Shown here: piece after piece, positions 18,170 through 26,806 of the stretch
Numbering within the stretch: the stretch's first letter is position 1
Layout of the letters: every line of letters starts with the position of its first letter
Notes under the pieces: model-generated
Seen by the model: the letters and a program-made list of their open reading frames with translations, nothing else
What the model was told of the DNA's origin: nothing
Database searches by the model: none
Source of the DNA: Rhodococcus rhodnii
Lineage (GTDB): Bacteria; Actinomycetota; Actinomycetes; Mycobacteriales; Pseudonocardiaceae
Reading direction: 5' to 3'
DNA length: 59,962 nucleotides
Assembly: GCA_000720375.1 (NCBI GenBank)
Contig: JOAA01000056.1
Coordinates: 1-59,962 of the forward strand
Program-made: the position numbers and the translations under genes

Positions 18170-19760
18170 ACCTGATTCCCTGCGGCGGCACGGTCAAGTC
18201 GACGAGGTAGGCACTACCGGCGTTGTCCACGCAGCTGTTTCCCTGCAGGAAGGCGGTGTGCTGAGTGGCCTCATAGGTCAGCAACGCACCACCGAGCGCC
18301 TTCGCCAGGTTCACGCCAGCCTGGTACGGCGTCGCCGGGTCACCGGTGGTCGAGACCACCAGGATCGGCGGCAGGCCTTGGACAGCGGGCAGGTGCGGCT
18401 CGGAAGTGTTGGGGACGGGCCAGAAAGCGCAGGCGTCCAGCGCCGGGCTGGCCGGCAGGCCGTCATCCAGGAACGGCGCCACCTGTTTGTAGCGCTGCTG
18501 CGCTTCGAGCACCAACGCGTGGTCGGTGACGCGCGCGTCGTCGACGCACCGGACGGCCGTGAACGCGTCCTGGGTCGTGGAGTAGCGGCCGTTTTTGTCC
18601 CGTTGGAAATAGGTGTCGGCCAGCAGCATCAAAATCCGCGGGCGTTGCCGTTGCAAGTCGGCGAGGCCTTTGTTCAACGTCTCCCACAGCTCTTCGGCGT
18701 ACAGCGCCTGAATGACCGCCGTGGTCGCGTCGGAATAGGAAAGCTTGCGGCCGCCCTCGCCGAGATCCATCGGGCGTTGGATCAACGGCCGGACCAAGTT
18801 CCAGTAGTTCTGCAGCACCTGCGCCGGGTCCTGCCCGAGCGCGCAGTCCTGGCGCCGCACGCACCACTGTGTGAACGCTCCGAACGCCTGTTGGAAGCCC
18901 TCGCCCTGCGCGACCAGCTCCTCGACCACGCCCTGCTCCGGGTCGAGTGCACCGTCGAGCACCAGCGCGCGCACGTTCTTCGGGAAGGTCTCCGCATAGG
19001 TCGTGCCCAGGCGCGTGCCGTACGAGTAGCCGAGGTATGTCAGCTTTTCGTCACCCAACACCGACCGCAGGACGTCCATGTCCTTGACGACGTCCCGCGT
19101 GCCCATGCTGGCCAGCAGCGCGGCGCCGTCAGCGGTGCGCTGCACGCACTTGTTCGCGAAGTCCTTCTGCTCGGTCTCGACCTTGGCGACGCCCTGCGGT
19201 GAGGCGTCCAGCTCGTCGTCCTCGGCCCGTTCGGCGTCCCGTTCCTGGTCGGTCAGGCACCGGATCGCGGGCTCGCTCGACCCGACCCCGCGCGGGTCGA
19301 ACCCGACGAAGTCAAAGCGTTTGCCCAGCTCAGAGCCCTTGGCTTGGGTGGCGCTGCGGACCGCCGTGCCCAGTCCGGAGGCGCCGGGACCGCCCGGGTT
19401 GATCACCAGCGAGCCGATCCGCCTGGCCTGGTCGGTCGCGGGCATCCGCAACAGCCCCAACGTGGCCGTGGCGCCGCCCGGATTGGCGTAATCCAGGGGA
19501 ACGGTCAGCCGCGCGCAGCGCGCGTCGGGGTTCTTGAGGGTGTTCTGGTCGTCATCGGTTCGGGCAAATGGGACACAATCGCCCCAAGTGAGCGACTGGC
19601 CGTAGAACCGCTCCAATCCTGCGGGTACCGTGCCCGTCGGCCCCCGTTTTTCCGTGGAGGATGGGACGACGGGCGTTCCGGTGGACGAAGTGCAGGCCGC
19701 TAGCGATGCGACCAGCATGATTACGAGGGAGAATCGCCACGTACGGCCACTCAGTGTCAC
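18162..19760 (-). CDS. TAP-like alpha/beta-hydrolase lipoprotein (Hip1/CaeA type), copy 2
   Basis: 532 residues from a GTG start, paralogue of the next gene along most of its length. Lipobox AAC near residue 23. Oxyanion segment NPGGPGASG, nucleophile GYSYGTRLG, acid-bearing STTGDPATPYQAG and histidine-bearing TQHTAFLQG are all present, so both copies look catalytically intact. It would sit on the outer face of the membrane and trim peptides or esters in the cell wall. Divergent from secA2, with about 100 bp between the starts. Confidence 0.88.
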   Translation of the reverse strand: MTLSGRTWRFSLVIMLVASLAACTSSTGTPVVPSSTEKRGPTGTVPAGLERFYGQSLTWGDCVPFARTDDDQNTLKNPDARCARLTVPLDYANPGGATATLGLLRMPATDQARRIGSLVINPGGPGASGLGTAVRSATQAKGSELGKRFDFVGFDPRGVGSSEPAIRCLTDQERDAERAEDDELDASPQGVAKVETEQKDFANKCVQRTADGAALLASMGTRDVVKDMDVLRSVLGDEKLTYLGYSYGTRLGTTYAETFPKNVRALVLDGALDPEQGVVEELVAQGEGFQQAFGAFTQWCVRRQDCALGQDPAQVLQNYWNLVRPLIQRPMDLGEGGRKLSYSDATTAVIQALYAEELWETLNKGLADLQRQRPRILMLLADTYFQRDKNGRYSTTQDAFTAVRCVDDARVTDHALVLEAQQRYKQVAPFLDDGLPASPALDACAFWPVPNTSEPHLPAVQGLPPILVVSTTGDPATPYQAGVNLAKALGGALLTYEATQHTAFLQGNSCVDNAGSAYLVDLTVPPQGIRCA

Positions 19761-19862
19761 GCCTCGATACTGCCATTGGGGCGAATGCTGGGCCGGGCGG
19801 AACTCGACACGAACACCGTCGCGTTAAGGCTGTGCGTGCCCTGTGATGCTGGAGGTGCCCCC

Positions 19863-22208
19863 GTGGCCAGAATGCTCGCCAAGGTCAAGGGTCGGCTGCG
19901 CCGACTCCTGGAACGGCCTGCCTCGGTCGAGCTGACCAAGTACGAAGCACTGCTGCCCAAAATCGCTGACCGCGAGGAGTCCATCGCGAAGCTCAGCGAC
20001 GAGGAGCTGACCGACAAGGTCGGCAAGCTGCGTGGTTCGGAACGGGAACTCGCTGATGACGAGCTCGTCGAGTACTGCGCGTTGGCCCGTGAGGCGGCCA
20101 AGCGGGCGTTGGACGAGCGCCCGTACGACGTGCAGCTCCTCGGTGTGATGGGCATGCTCTCCGGCCACGTCGTGCAGATGGCCACCGGTGAAGGCAAGAC
20201 GCTCGCCGGCGCGCTGACCGCCGCCGGGTTCGCCGTGCGCGGCAAGCGTGTGCACGTCATCTCGGTCAACGACTACCTCGCGAAACGTGACGCGGAGTGG
20301 ATGCGGCCGGTGTATGAACTGCTCGGCGTCTCGGTCGGCTACGTCGGCGAGAAGGTATCCAACCAGCATCGGCGTTCGGCCTACGAGTCCGAGGTCTGCT
20401 ACGGCTCGGTCAGCGAGATCGGCTTCGACCTGCTGCGCGACCGGCTCGTTATCAAGGCGGAAGACCAGGTCCAAGTGCCCAACCCGGCAGCCGTGGCCCT
20501 GGTCGACGAAGCCGACTCGGTGCTGGTCGACGAGGCCAAGGTCCCCCTGGTCATGGCAGGCACGGCCGAAGGCGTCGAACGCGACGCCGACATGGCCGAG
20601 ATCGTGCGCCGGCTGCGCGCGGGCGTGCACTACGAAGAAGACGAGGACGGCCGCAACGCGTGGCTGACACCGTCCGGTGCGAAGGCCGTGGAGAAGGCGC
20701 TCGGCGGCGTCGACCTGTACGCCGAGGACAGCCCATACCTCGCCGCCGTGAACGTCGCCCTGCACGCGCACGCGCTGCTCGAGCGCGACGTCGACTACAT
20801 CGTGCGGGACAACAAGGTCCAGCTCATCAACACCTCCCGCGGCCGTATCGCGGCGTTGCAGCGCTGGCCAGACGGACTGCAGGCGGCGGTCGAGGCGAAG
20901 GAAGCGGTCGCGGCGACCGAGAGCGGCGAAGTCCTCGACTCGATCACCGTGCAGGCCCTGATCGCCCGCTACCCCAAGGTCGCTGGCATGACGGGTACGG
21001 CGGTGGCGGTCGCCGAGCAGTTGCGCGAGTTCTACAAACTCGAGGTCGCGGTCATCGCCCCGAACAAGCCGTGCGTCCGTGAGGACGAGCTGACCAGGCT
21101 CTTCACCACCGAAGAAGCCAAGGAAGACGCCCTGATCCAGGAGATCGTGACAACGCACGAAACCGGACGGCCGATCCTGGTCGGAACGCTGGACGTGGCC
21201 GAGTCGGAACGGATCGCCAAGCGCCTGTCGGAGAACGATCTCTCCTGCGTGGTCCTGAACGCCAAGAACGACGCGGAAGAAGCCGCGATCGTGGCGGAAG
21301 CAGGCGCGTACAACGCCATTACGGTGTCGACCCAGATGGCAGGCCGCGGCACCGACATCCGCCTCGGCGGACACGACGAAGCCGACCACGACAAAGTGGC
21401 GGAGCTCGGCGGCCTGTACGTCATCGGCACCGGCCACTACCCGTCATCCCGTTTGGACGACCAACTCCGCGGTCGTGCGGGAAGGCAGGGCGACCCAGGC
21501 GGCTCGGTGTTCTTCTCCAGCATGGAGGACGAGCAACTGGTGCAGTTCGCCCCCGAAGTGCAGTTGCACGTCCTGAAAGAACCACCCGGCGAAGACGGCC
21601 TGATCAAGGACAAGACAGCACGGGCCTTCGTGGCGCACGCACAGCGGGTCGCCGAGGGCGTCGAGCTGGAGATCCACCGCAACACCTGGCGCTACACCAG
21701 GCTGATCGAACAGCAGCGCGACATCATCATGGAGCACCGCGACAAGATCCTGCACAGCGACGTCGCGGACGTGTTGTTCGAGAAGCACGCGCCAGAACGG
21801 CACGCCGAACTGGTCGAGGAATTCGGCGAAGAGCTGGTCGCCGAGGCTGCCCGGCAGATCCTGCTGTACCACCTGGACCGCCGCTGGGTCGACCACCTCG
21901 GCTACACCGCGGATGTGCGCGAGACCGTGCACCTGCGGGCATTGGCCAAGGAGACGCCGATCGACGAGTTCCACCGGGCCGTCGTGCCTGCGTTCAACCA
22001 GATCGTGCCCGAGGCGCACGAGACGGCCATTGCTTCGTTCGACAGCGTGAAGATCGGGTCCAATGGGGCGGAGTTGGAGGAAGCCGGTCTCAAACGGCCG
22101 ACTTCGACGTGGACTTACATGGTCTACGACAACCCGTGGGATTCGGATGCCGAGCAGGCGCTGAAGAAGGTCCGCGCACACGTGAAGAAGGTCAAGGCCG
22201 AACGCTGA
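19863..22208 (+). CDS. secA2: accessory preprotein translocase ATPase SecA2
   Basis: 781 residues, close to the ~800 of actinobacterial SecA2 and clearly shorter than SecA1, lacking the C-terminal zinc tail. Walker A MATGEGKT, Walker B region VDEADSVLVDEA and helicase motifs MAGRGTDIRLGG and GRAGRQGDPGGS are present. It powers export of a subset of proteins through or beside SecYEG. GTG 19863 is chosen because GGAGG lies 7 bp upstream; the longer frame from 19776 would run into the divergent hydrolase start region. A strong terminator follows. Confidence 0.92.
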   Translation: MARMLAKVKGRLRRLLERPASVELTKYEALLPKIADREESIAKLSDEELTDKVGKLRGSERELADDELVEYCALAREAAKRALDERPYDVQLLGVMGMLSGHVVQMATGEGKTLAGALTAAGFAVRGKRVHVISVNDYLAKRDAEWMRPVYELLGVSVGYVGEKVSNQHRRSAYESEVCYGSVSEIGFDLLRDRLVIKAEDQVQVPNPAAVALVDEADSVLVDEAKVPLVMAGTAEGVERDADMAEIVRRLRAGVHYEEDEDGRNAWLTPSGAKAVEKALGGVDLYAEDSPYLAAVNVALHAHALLERDVDYIVRDNKVQLINTSRGRIAALQRWPDGLQAAVEAKEAVAATESGEVLDSITVQALIARYPKVAGMTGTAVAVAEQLREFYKLEVAVIAPNKPCVREDELTRLFTTEEAKEDALIQEIVTTHETGRPILVGTLDVAESERIAKRLSENDLSCVVLNAKNDAEEAAIVAEAGAYNAITVSTQMAGRGTDIRLGGHDEADHDKVAELGGLYVIGTGHYPSSRLDDQLRGRAGRQGDPGGSVFFSSMEDEQLVQFAPEVQLHVLKEPPGEDGLIKDKTARAFVAHAQRVAEGVELEIHRNTWRYTRLIEQQRDIIMEHRDKILHSDVADVLFEKHAPERHAELVEEFGEELVAEAARQILLYHLDRRWVDHLGYTADVRETVHLRALAKETPIDEFHRAVVPAFNQIVPEAHETAIASFDSVKIGSNGAELEEAGLKRPTSTWTYMVYDNPWDSDAEQALKKVRAHVKKVKAER

Positions 22209-22220
22209 CCTGAGCTGCTG

Positions 22221-22258
22221 ATGGCCCCTTGCGCATGCCGCAGGGGGCCATTGCTTTT
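22221..22258 (+). terminator. rho-independent terminator of secA2
   Basis: ATGGCCCC (22221-22228) pairs with GGGGCCAT (22244-22251); inner TTGCG/CGCA pairing extends the stem, and TGCTTTT follows. It lies 12 bp after the secA2 stop. Confidence 0.85.
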
Positions 22259-22410
22259 GGCTCGAGCGTAGAGATTGCTCAGCGAGCCTACGGCATGCCA
22301 CCGACAGAAATCCGTGTCTGAAATGAGCACCCCCCGAAGACCCAAAGTACCGAGAGGGTCTGACAAAAAGGCGCCTGAGAGGTGAGGCGAGACGCAGCCA
22401 TCCACAGCGA

Positions 22411-22476
22411 AGGCGCGCCCCAACCCACCAACAGGCGCGCCCCAACCAGAGCGGAGGCGCGCCCTAAGCAGTAGTC
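22411..22476 (+). repeat. three 22-bp tandem repeats
   Basis: Three units start at 22411, 22433 and 22455, each beginning AGGCGCGCC; the first two share AGGCGCGCCCCAACC and the third reads AGGCGCGCCCTAAGC. The period is exactly 22 bp, two helical turns, so the copies face the same side of the DNA. A degenerate fourth start (CGGCGCG) lies at 22476. Iteron-like protein binding sites are a reasonable guess. Confidence 0.65.
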
Positions 22477-22517
22477 GGCGCGATTTGTGTGGAGTGGCGC
22501 CGCAAATAAGCTTGTCG

Positions 22518-22543
22518 GCGGGCAGGGCCGCAGGCCTGCCCGC
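22518..22543. terminator. GC hairpin, possible terminator or leader structure
   Basis: GCGGGCAGG (22518-22526) pairs perfectly with CCTGCCCGC (22535-22543) across an 8-base loop, followed by TTTCCCT. It could end read-through from the left or fold in a nadE leader. Confidence 0.45.
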
Positions 22544-22829
22544 TTTCCCTGTCCTTTGCGGCTGCCCAGAAAAAGACACAGCCTCCGTGGAGACCACAGC
22601 GGCAGGAGCCAGGCTGGGGCCGCAGCAGGCACAACACACACCGCACCGACCACGGCCCCGCCACCATCTCCGCCCCGTCCCAACTGGACGTTAACTCCCG
22701 TCCGCCCTGGTAACCCCATGAGAGTGACACTCGCAAGGGGCTCTTGCCCGTGGCAGCATGACTGGATCCGCGATGATCCGTGCGCCACATTTCCGCCTCA
22801 GAGGCGAAAACATGCGAGAGGATGACTCC

Positions 22830-24548
22830 ATGCCTCAACTGCGCATCGCCGCCGCTCAGGTCAACACCCGGGTCGGCGACCTGACCGGGAACGCCGATCT
22901 GATCGTCGAGTGGACCCGTAAGGCCGCTGAGCAGGGCGCGCATCTCGTGGTGTTCCCCGAGATGGCACTCACCGGCTATCCCGTCGAGGATCTTGCCCTG
23001 CGTGAGTCCTTCACCGCTGCCTCCAAGCGGACGCTGACCGAGCTCGCCGAGCGCCTCGCTGACGGTGGCTGTGGCAAGTTGGCGGTCTATGTCGGTTATC
23101 TCGACGCGGACGAAGTCGGCCCCCGCAACGCAGCCGCCGTCCTCTACGAGGGCAAGGTCGTCGCCACCCAGTTCAAGCACCACCTGCCCAACTACGGCGT
23201 GTTCGACGAGCGCAGGTACTACAAGCCCGGGCAGACCCTGGACATCATCCAGTTGCACGGCGTCGAGATCGGCATGGTCATCTGCGAGGACCTCTGGCAG
23301 GACGGCGGCCCGATCACCGCACTCGGCCGGGCCGGCGTCGACCTCGTGGTCTCCCCCAACGCGTCGCCGTACGAGAAGAACAAGGACGACCAGCGCCTTC
23401 CCCTCGTCGCCCGGCGTGCCGCCGAGGCAGGTGCGCCGCTGGTGTACCTGAACCTCATCGGTGGCCAAGACGAGCTCGTCTTCGACGGTGACTCCATCGT
23501 GGTGTCGGCCGACGGCCAGGTTCTGACTCGTGCGCCGCAGTTCGTGGAGCATCTGACCGTCTTGGACATGACGTTCCCTGGTGGTGCGGCACGGACCGAA
23601 GGCCAGATCGGCGAGTTCACGGTCCGCCGCGTCGCCCTGGACACCAACCCGGTTCCGGCGTACGAACCGCTTCCGTCGCCCCCGGTCGCTGAGCCGCTGC
23701 CGGAAGAGGCCGAGGTGTGGTTCGCCCTGGTCACCGGCCTGCGCGACTACGTGCACAAGAACGGCTTCCGCTCGGTCACCTTCGGCATGTCCGGCGGCAT
23801 CGACTCCGCTGTCGTCGCGGCCTTGGCCGCTGACGCGTTGGGCGGCGCGTCGGTCTACGGCGTCTCGATGCCGTCGGCCTACTCGTCCGACCATTCCAAG
23901 GACGACGCCGCTGACCTGGCCCGGCGGATCGGCGCGCACTACTCGGTGCAGCCGATCGGCAAGATGGTCGACGTCTTCGTCGAGCAGTTGAGCCTGACTG
24001 GGCTGGCTGAGGAGAACGTGCAGGCGCGGTGCCGTGGCGTGACCTTGATGGCGCTGTCCAACCAGCACGGTCACCTGGTGCTGGCTACTGGCAACAAGAC
24101 CGAGCTCGCGGTCGGCTACTCGACGATCTACGGCGACGCGGTCGGCGGGTTCGCGCCGATCAAGGACGTCCCCAAGACGCTGGTGTGGCAGCTGGCCCGG
24201 TGGCGCAACGCCGAAGCCGAGAAGCTCGGCGAGGTCCCGCCGATCCCGGAGAACTCGATCACCAAACCGCCGTCGGCCGAACTTCGGCCCGGCCAGCTCG
24301 ACACGGACTCCTTGCCGGACTACGAGCTGCTCGACGACATCCTTGACGACTACGTCGAAGGCGACAAAGGCTACTCGGACCTGCTCGACCAGGGCTTCGC
24401 GGCCGAAGTGATCGACAAGGTGCTGCGCATGGTCGACCTGGCCGAGTACAAGCGGCGCCAATACCCGCCGGGCACGAAGATCAGCGTGAAGGGCTTCGGC
24501 CGCGACCGTCGCCTGCCCATCACCAACGGCTGGCGCGAAGGCCGCTAA
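22830..24548 (+). CDS. nadE: glutamine-dependent NAD+ synthetase
   Basis: 572 residues. The N-terminal nitrilase-type glutaminase carries the Glu (FPEMALTGYP), Lys (FKHHLPNYGVFDE) and Cys (VICEDLW) positions. The C-terminal synthetase domain has the P-loop SGGIDSAVVAAL and conserved GNKTELAVGYSTIYGD. It makes NAD+ from deamido-NAD using glutamine nitrogen. ATG 22830 starts at the conserved strand (PQLRIAAAQVNT) with GAGAGG upstream; two earlier in-frame ATGs are less likely. It is of the shorter class, unlike the ~680-740-residue mycobacterial enzyme. A terminator is not obvious. Confidence 0.93.
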   Translation: MPQLRIAAAQVNTRVGDLTGNADLIVEWTRKAAEQGAHLVVFPEMALTGYPVEDLALRESFTAASKRTLTELAERLADGGCGKLAVYVGYLDADEVGPRNAAAVLYEGKVVATQFKHHLPNYGVFDERRYYKPGQTLDIIQLHGVEIGMVICEDLWQDGGPITALGRAGVDLVVSPNASPYEKNKDDQRLPLVARRAAEAGAPLVYLNLIGGQDELVFDGDSIVVSADGQVLTRAPQFVEHLTVLDMTFPGGAARTEGQIGEFTVRRVALDTNPVPAYEPLPSPPVAEPLPEEAEVWFALVTGLRDYVHKNGFRSVTFGMSGGIDSAVVAALAADALGGASVYGVSMPSAYSSDHSKDDAADLARRIGAHYSVQPIGKMVDVFVEQLSLTGLAEENVQARCRGVTLMALSNQHGHLVLATGNKTELAVGYSTIYGDAVGGFAPIKDVPKTLVWQLARWRNAEAEKLGEVPPIPENSITKPPSAELRPGQLDTDSLPDYELLDDILDDYVEGDKGYSDLLDQGFAAEVIDKVLRMVDLAEYKRRQYPPGTKISVKGFGRDRRLPITNGWREGR

Positions 24549-24631
24549 CCCCGGCCGCAACCGCCCGGCACCTCGGCCGCAACCCCGCAACCGCCCGGTA
24601 CCCCGACAGAACATCCCCGCCGCTCCTTGGC

Positions 24632-25178
24632 TTCTAGTGGTCGTTGCAACATCTGAGTGGTCCAGGGGTTGTGGATGGCTAAACGGGACAGTGGTCGGGT
24701 TCGGGCTGGGGTGAGGCGGGATACGTCGCGGTGTGGCAGGCGGTTGGCGGTGGAGCGGGCTGCCTATGTTGCGCTGGTGGATCAGGGTGTGGGGCATTGC
24801 GAGGCGGCCCGGCGGGTCAACTATCGGACGGTGAGGTGCTGGCGGGCGGCACCCCGCGCCGCGGCGGAGGCTGCGGTTGTAGCGTCACCGCGGTCGATGT
24901 CGTCCCGGTTTCTCAGCCTGGACGAGCGGATCGTGATCGCGGACCGGCTCCATTGGCCAGGGATGTCGTTGCGGGCGATCGCCACGCGGCTGGGGCGTGC
25001 GGTCTGGACGATCAGCCGGGAATTGGTCCGCGACCAGTAACCCACGGCCAAGCACCTGGACTTTGTCGCCGCCCAACTCAACAACCGACCCCGGCAAGAC
25101 CCTCAACCGGGACAACCCCACCGAACGCGTGGCTACGCTCCTGGCCAGCAACAGGCACTGTTGCAACCACCGCTAGAA
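24632..25178 (+). mobile_element. IS30-family element with internal deletion
   Basis: The outer ends are 20-bp imperfect inverted repeats: TTCTAGTGGTCGTTGCAACA at 24632-24651 and its near-complement at 25159-25178, differing at two positions. Between them lie only the first ~120 codons and the last ~45 codons of an IS30-type transposase. The element is 547 bp instead of the roughly 1.1-1.3 kb expected, so the catalytic core is gone. No target duplication is obvious. It can only move if an intact relative supplies transposase. Confidence 0.75.
24675..25175 (+). pseudogene. IS30-family transposase remnant
   Basis: ATG 24675 opens a frame of 121 codons with the IS30-type helix-turn-helix (LSLDERIVIADRLHWPGMSLRAIATRLGRAVWTISREL), ending at TAA 25038-25040. 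Right after it comes the family's C-terminal end (KHLDFVAAQLNNRPR). A one-base shift after that moves the frame to TLNRDNPTERVATLLASN and a stop at 25173-25175. The whole DDE catalytic region is missing between the two parts, so this cannot make a working enzyme. Confidence 0.8.
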
Positions 25179-25289
25179 ACCGCTCTCCCCGGGGGACGGC
25201 CCCTGGCCAGTCTATCGGGATATGGCCTGGTCAAGAGGGTTACCGGGCGGTTGTGGACAACCGGATTTGCGAACGGACCGTTCGTGCGG

Positions 25290-26024
25290 TCACCTGCCGC
25301 CGCGTTGCTGCACCACGTGCCATTGCTCGTGGGCCAGCAAACCGCGGGTTCGCTGGACAAACGCCGGTTCACTCGAAGCCACAGCCTGCGGCGGCTGTTG
25401 CACGTCCGCGAAACCGTCCCAGAGCCGGGTGATAGCACCGAGCGCAGTGATCAGGTTGTTGATCGGCTTGGCCGCGTTGGCCACGCTCGTCTGCGCTTGC
25501 TTCTCGATGTTGGCGACCGGTTTGGCGAACGTGTTGACCAGATCGCCTGCCTGAGCCAGCACGGTCGCGGTCATCCCGCCTTCCAGTGCCATCAGGTGCC
25601 GGACCAGCGAGATCAAGCGTTGCACCATTTCGCCGATCAGGTCGTTGGCGGACGATCGGCTTTGGCCGACCACCTCGGCCGTCAACTGGACTACGGCGGC
25701 TGCTTCTTTCGCTGCGGCGGCGTACTCGGCGAGCGAGCGCGCGAAGCTGTCCGCCCGGGCTCGGTATTGGTCCGCGGCCGCACCACGCCAGCCCGCGGTT
25801 CCACTCGCCACCGCTTGCCCGAGTTGTCCCTGCACCTGGGTGATCCGGTTGGACACCGTCACCCACGCGTCAAGGAACGCGTGCACGCCAGAAGCGTTGC
25901 CTTCCATACGATCCAGCACGGCCTGCAGTGGTGCGACCAAGCCGATCAGCTGACCTAGACCTGCCGCGGACAACGCGTCGACGGGCCGCATCGATGCCGA
26001 CAGCGCGTTGATGTTGTCAGACAT
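25290..26024 (-). CDS. WXG100-like ESX-associated protein
   Basis: 244 residues, alpha-helical, Ala-rich, no signal peptide. Near residue 78 it carries GWRGAAADQYRAR, the W-x-G turn between two helices of WXG100/ESX substrates, and a longer helical C-terminal region. Such proteins are substrates or chaperones of type VII secretion. It is last in a three-gene run with an EspC-like and a YbaB-like gene, overlapping the upstream gene by 8 nt. No ESX core component (EccC, EccD, MycP) is in view, so it would depend on a secretion system elsewhere. Confidence 0.72.
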   Translation of the reverse strand: MSDNINALSASMRPVDALSAAGLGQLIGLVAPLQAVLDRMEGNASGVHAFLDAWVTVSNRITQVQGQLGQAVASGTAGWRGAAADQYRARADSFARSLAEYAAAAKEAAAVVQLTAEVVGQSRSSANDLIGEMVQRLISLVRHLMALEGGMTATVLAQAGDLVNTFAKPVANIEKQAQTSVANAAKPINNLITALGAITRLWDGFADVQQPPQAVASSEPAFVQRTRGLLAHEQWHVVQQRGGR

Positions 26025-26322
26025 CGATGCCTCCGAAGCCCGTTCCGGTCTCCTTCTCGCGCTGCGTCAGCATTCCCGCGCTTTCCCGCACACCACCCGA
26101 TGTCGCGTTCATCGCCCGCACACCGGACTCCAACGCCCGATTCCCCGCCGTCACAAGCTGATCCATCAACGCGGTGAACGGCTGTCCCACCACACCCAAG
26201 GCGTCAGCGGGCAATCGAGTCTGGGCGGGCGAAGTCGCTCCCTGTATCTCGTCGGCCAACGCCGTCAGCACGCGCGCATGCGCCGTCAGTGCGTCGACGA
26301 CGACCTCGTATCCCTCGCTCAT
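26017..26322 (-). CDS. EspC-like ESX secretion-associated protein (DUF2580)
   Basis: 101 residues forming two long helices split near GVVGQPFTALMDQLV, as in the DUF2580/EspC family of small type VII-secreted helical hairpins. No signal peptide. ATG start overlaps the stop of the upstream YbaB-like gene (ATGA), and its own end overlaps the WXG-like gene by 8 nt, so the three are co-translated. Secretion is inferred from family and context. Confidence 0.72.
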   Translation of the reverse strand: MSEGYEVVVDALTAHARVLTALADEIQGATSPAQTRLPADALGVVGQPFTALMDQLVTAGNRALESGVRAMNATSGGVRESAGMLTQREKETGTGFGGIDV

Positions 26323-26732
26323 GTCGGGCCTCCGATGTCCTCAAGGACCGGACGCTCGTCCCAGTCGTCCTTGTCGCCGACCACCACCCTGTCGGGACGG
26401 TTCGGCGGTGAATCCGCAACGGGAAAGCGTTCTCGGGCGGACGCGAGCACCAGGTGCGTGTTGGTGTCTTGTGGCCCAACGGTTTCGAGCATCGCCGTAC
26501 GCATCAGATCCGGGATTCTGGCTTGTGCCTTGCGTACGCAGGCCATGATCTGCTCTGCGAGGCCACGGTCGGACAGGCGCAAGTCAGTCAGCACGCCCGC
26601 CGCGGACACAGTGACCTGCACCGAACCGTCCGGCGCGGTCTCGGTGACCAGGATTTGCCGTACTCGTTCGTTCATCTGACGGTATGCGGCCGCGGTCGAC
26701 TCGATCTGCCGCTCCCAGTCGGCACCAGGCAC
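26319..26732 (-). CDS. YbaB/EbfC family nucleoid-associated protein
   Basis: About 137 residues. The central VTETAPDGSVQVTVSAAGVLTDLRLSDRG matches the YbaB/EbfC DNA-binding fold, flanked by helices, with an extra acidic C-terminal tail (VGDKDDWDERPVLED). In Pseudonocardiales, YbaB-like genes often lead small operons with ESX-type helical proteins, as here. GTG 26732 is preferred because GGGGAGG sits about 6 bp upstream; GTG 26738 is the longer option. It may act as a regulator or chaperone-like partner of the next two products. Confidence 0.75.
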   Translation of the reverse strand: MPGADWERQIESTAAAYRQMNERVRQILVTETAPDGSVQVTVSAAGVLTDLRLSDRGLAEQIMACVRKAQARIPDLMRTAMLETVGPQDTNTHLVLASARERFPVADSPPNRPDRVVVGDKDDWDERPVLEDIGGPT

Positions 26733-26806
26733 GAGCACCTCCCCTGGTCATTGGCACACCAAGGTAGTGACCCGCGCCTGGCGCCACCACGGCGGAATTG
26801 CCGACA

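Larger units (their letters stand above)
22259..22829. other. 571-bp non-coding region between secA2 and nadE
   Basis: No frame here shows coding bias of its own; long frames on both strands are shadows. It holds three 22-bp tandem repeats (22411-22476), a strong GC hairpin (22518-22543) and the leader of nadE. Its low coding signal and repeats suggest a regulatory region. Confidence 0.6.

Noticed and set aside
19824..21437. 537-codon frame on the minus strand
   Set aside because: Antisense to secA2.
22464..24797. 777-codon frame on the minus strand
   Set aside because: Antisense to nadE, which has a complete, recognisable product; the shadow has no family features.
25179..25289. Gene between the IS30 remnant and the WXG gene
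   Set aside because: Too short, and no frame with a start, ribosome binding site and coding bias.
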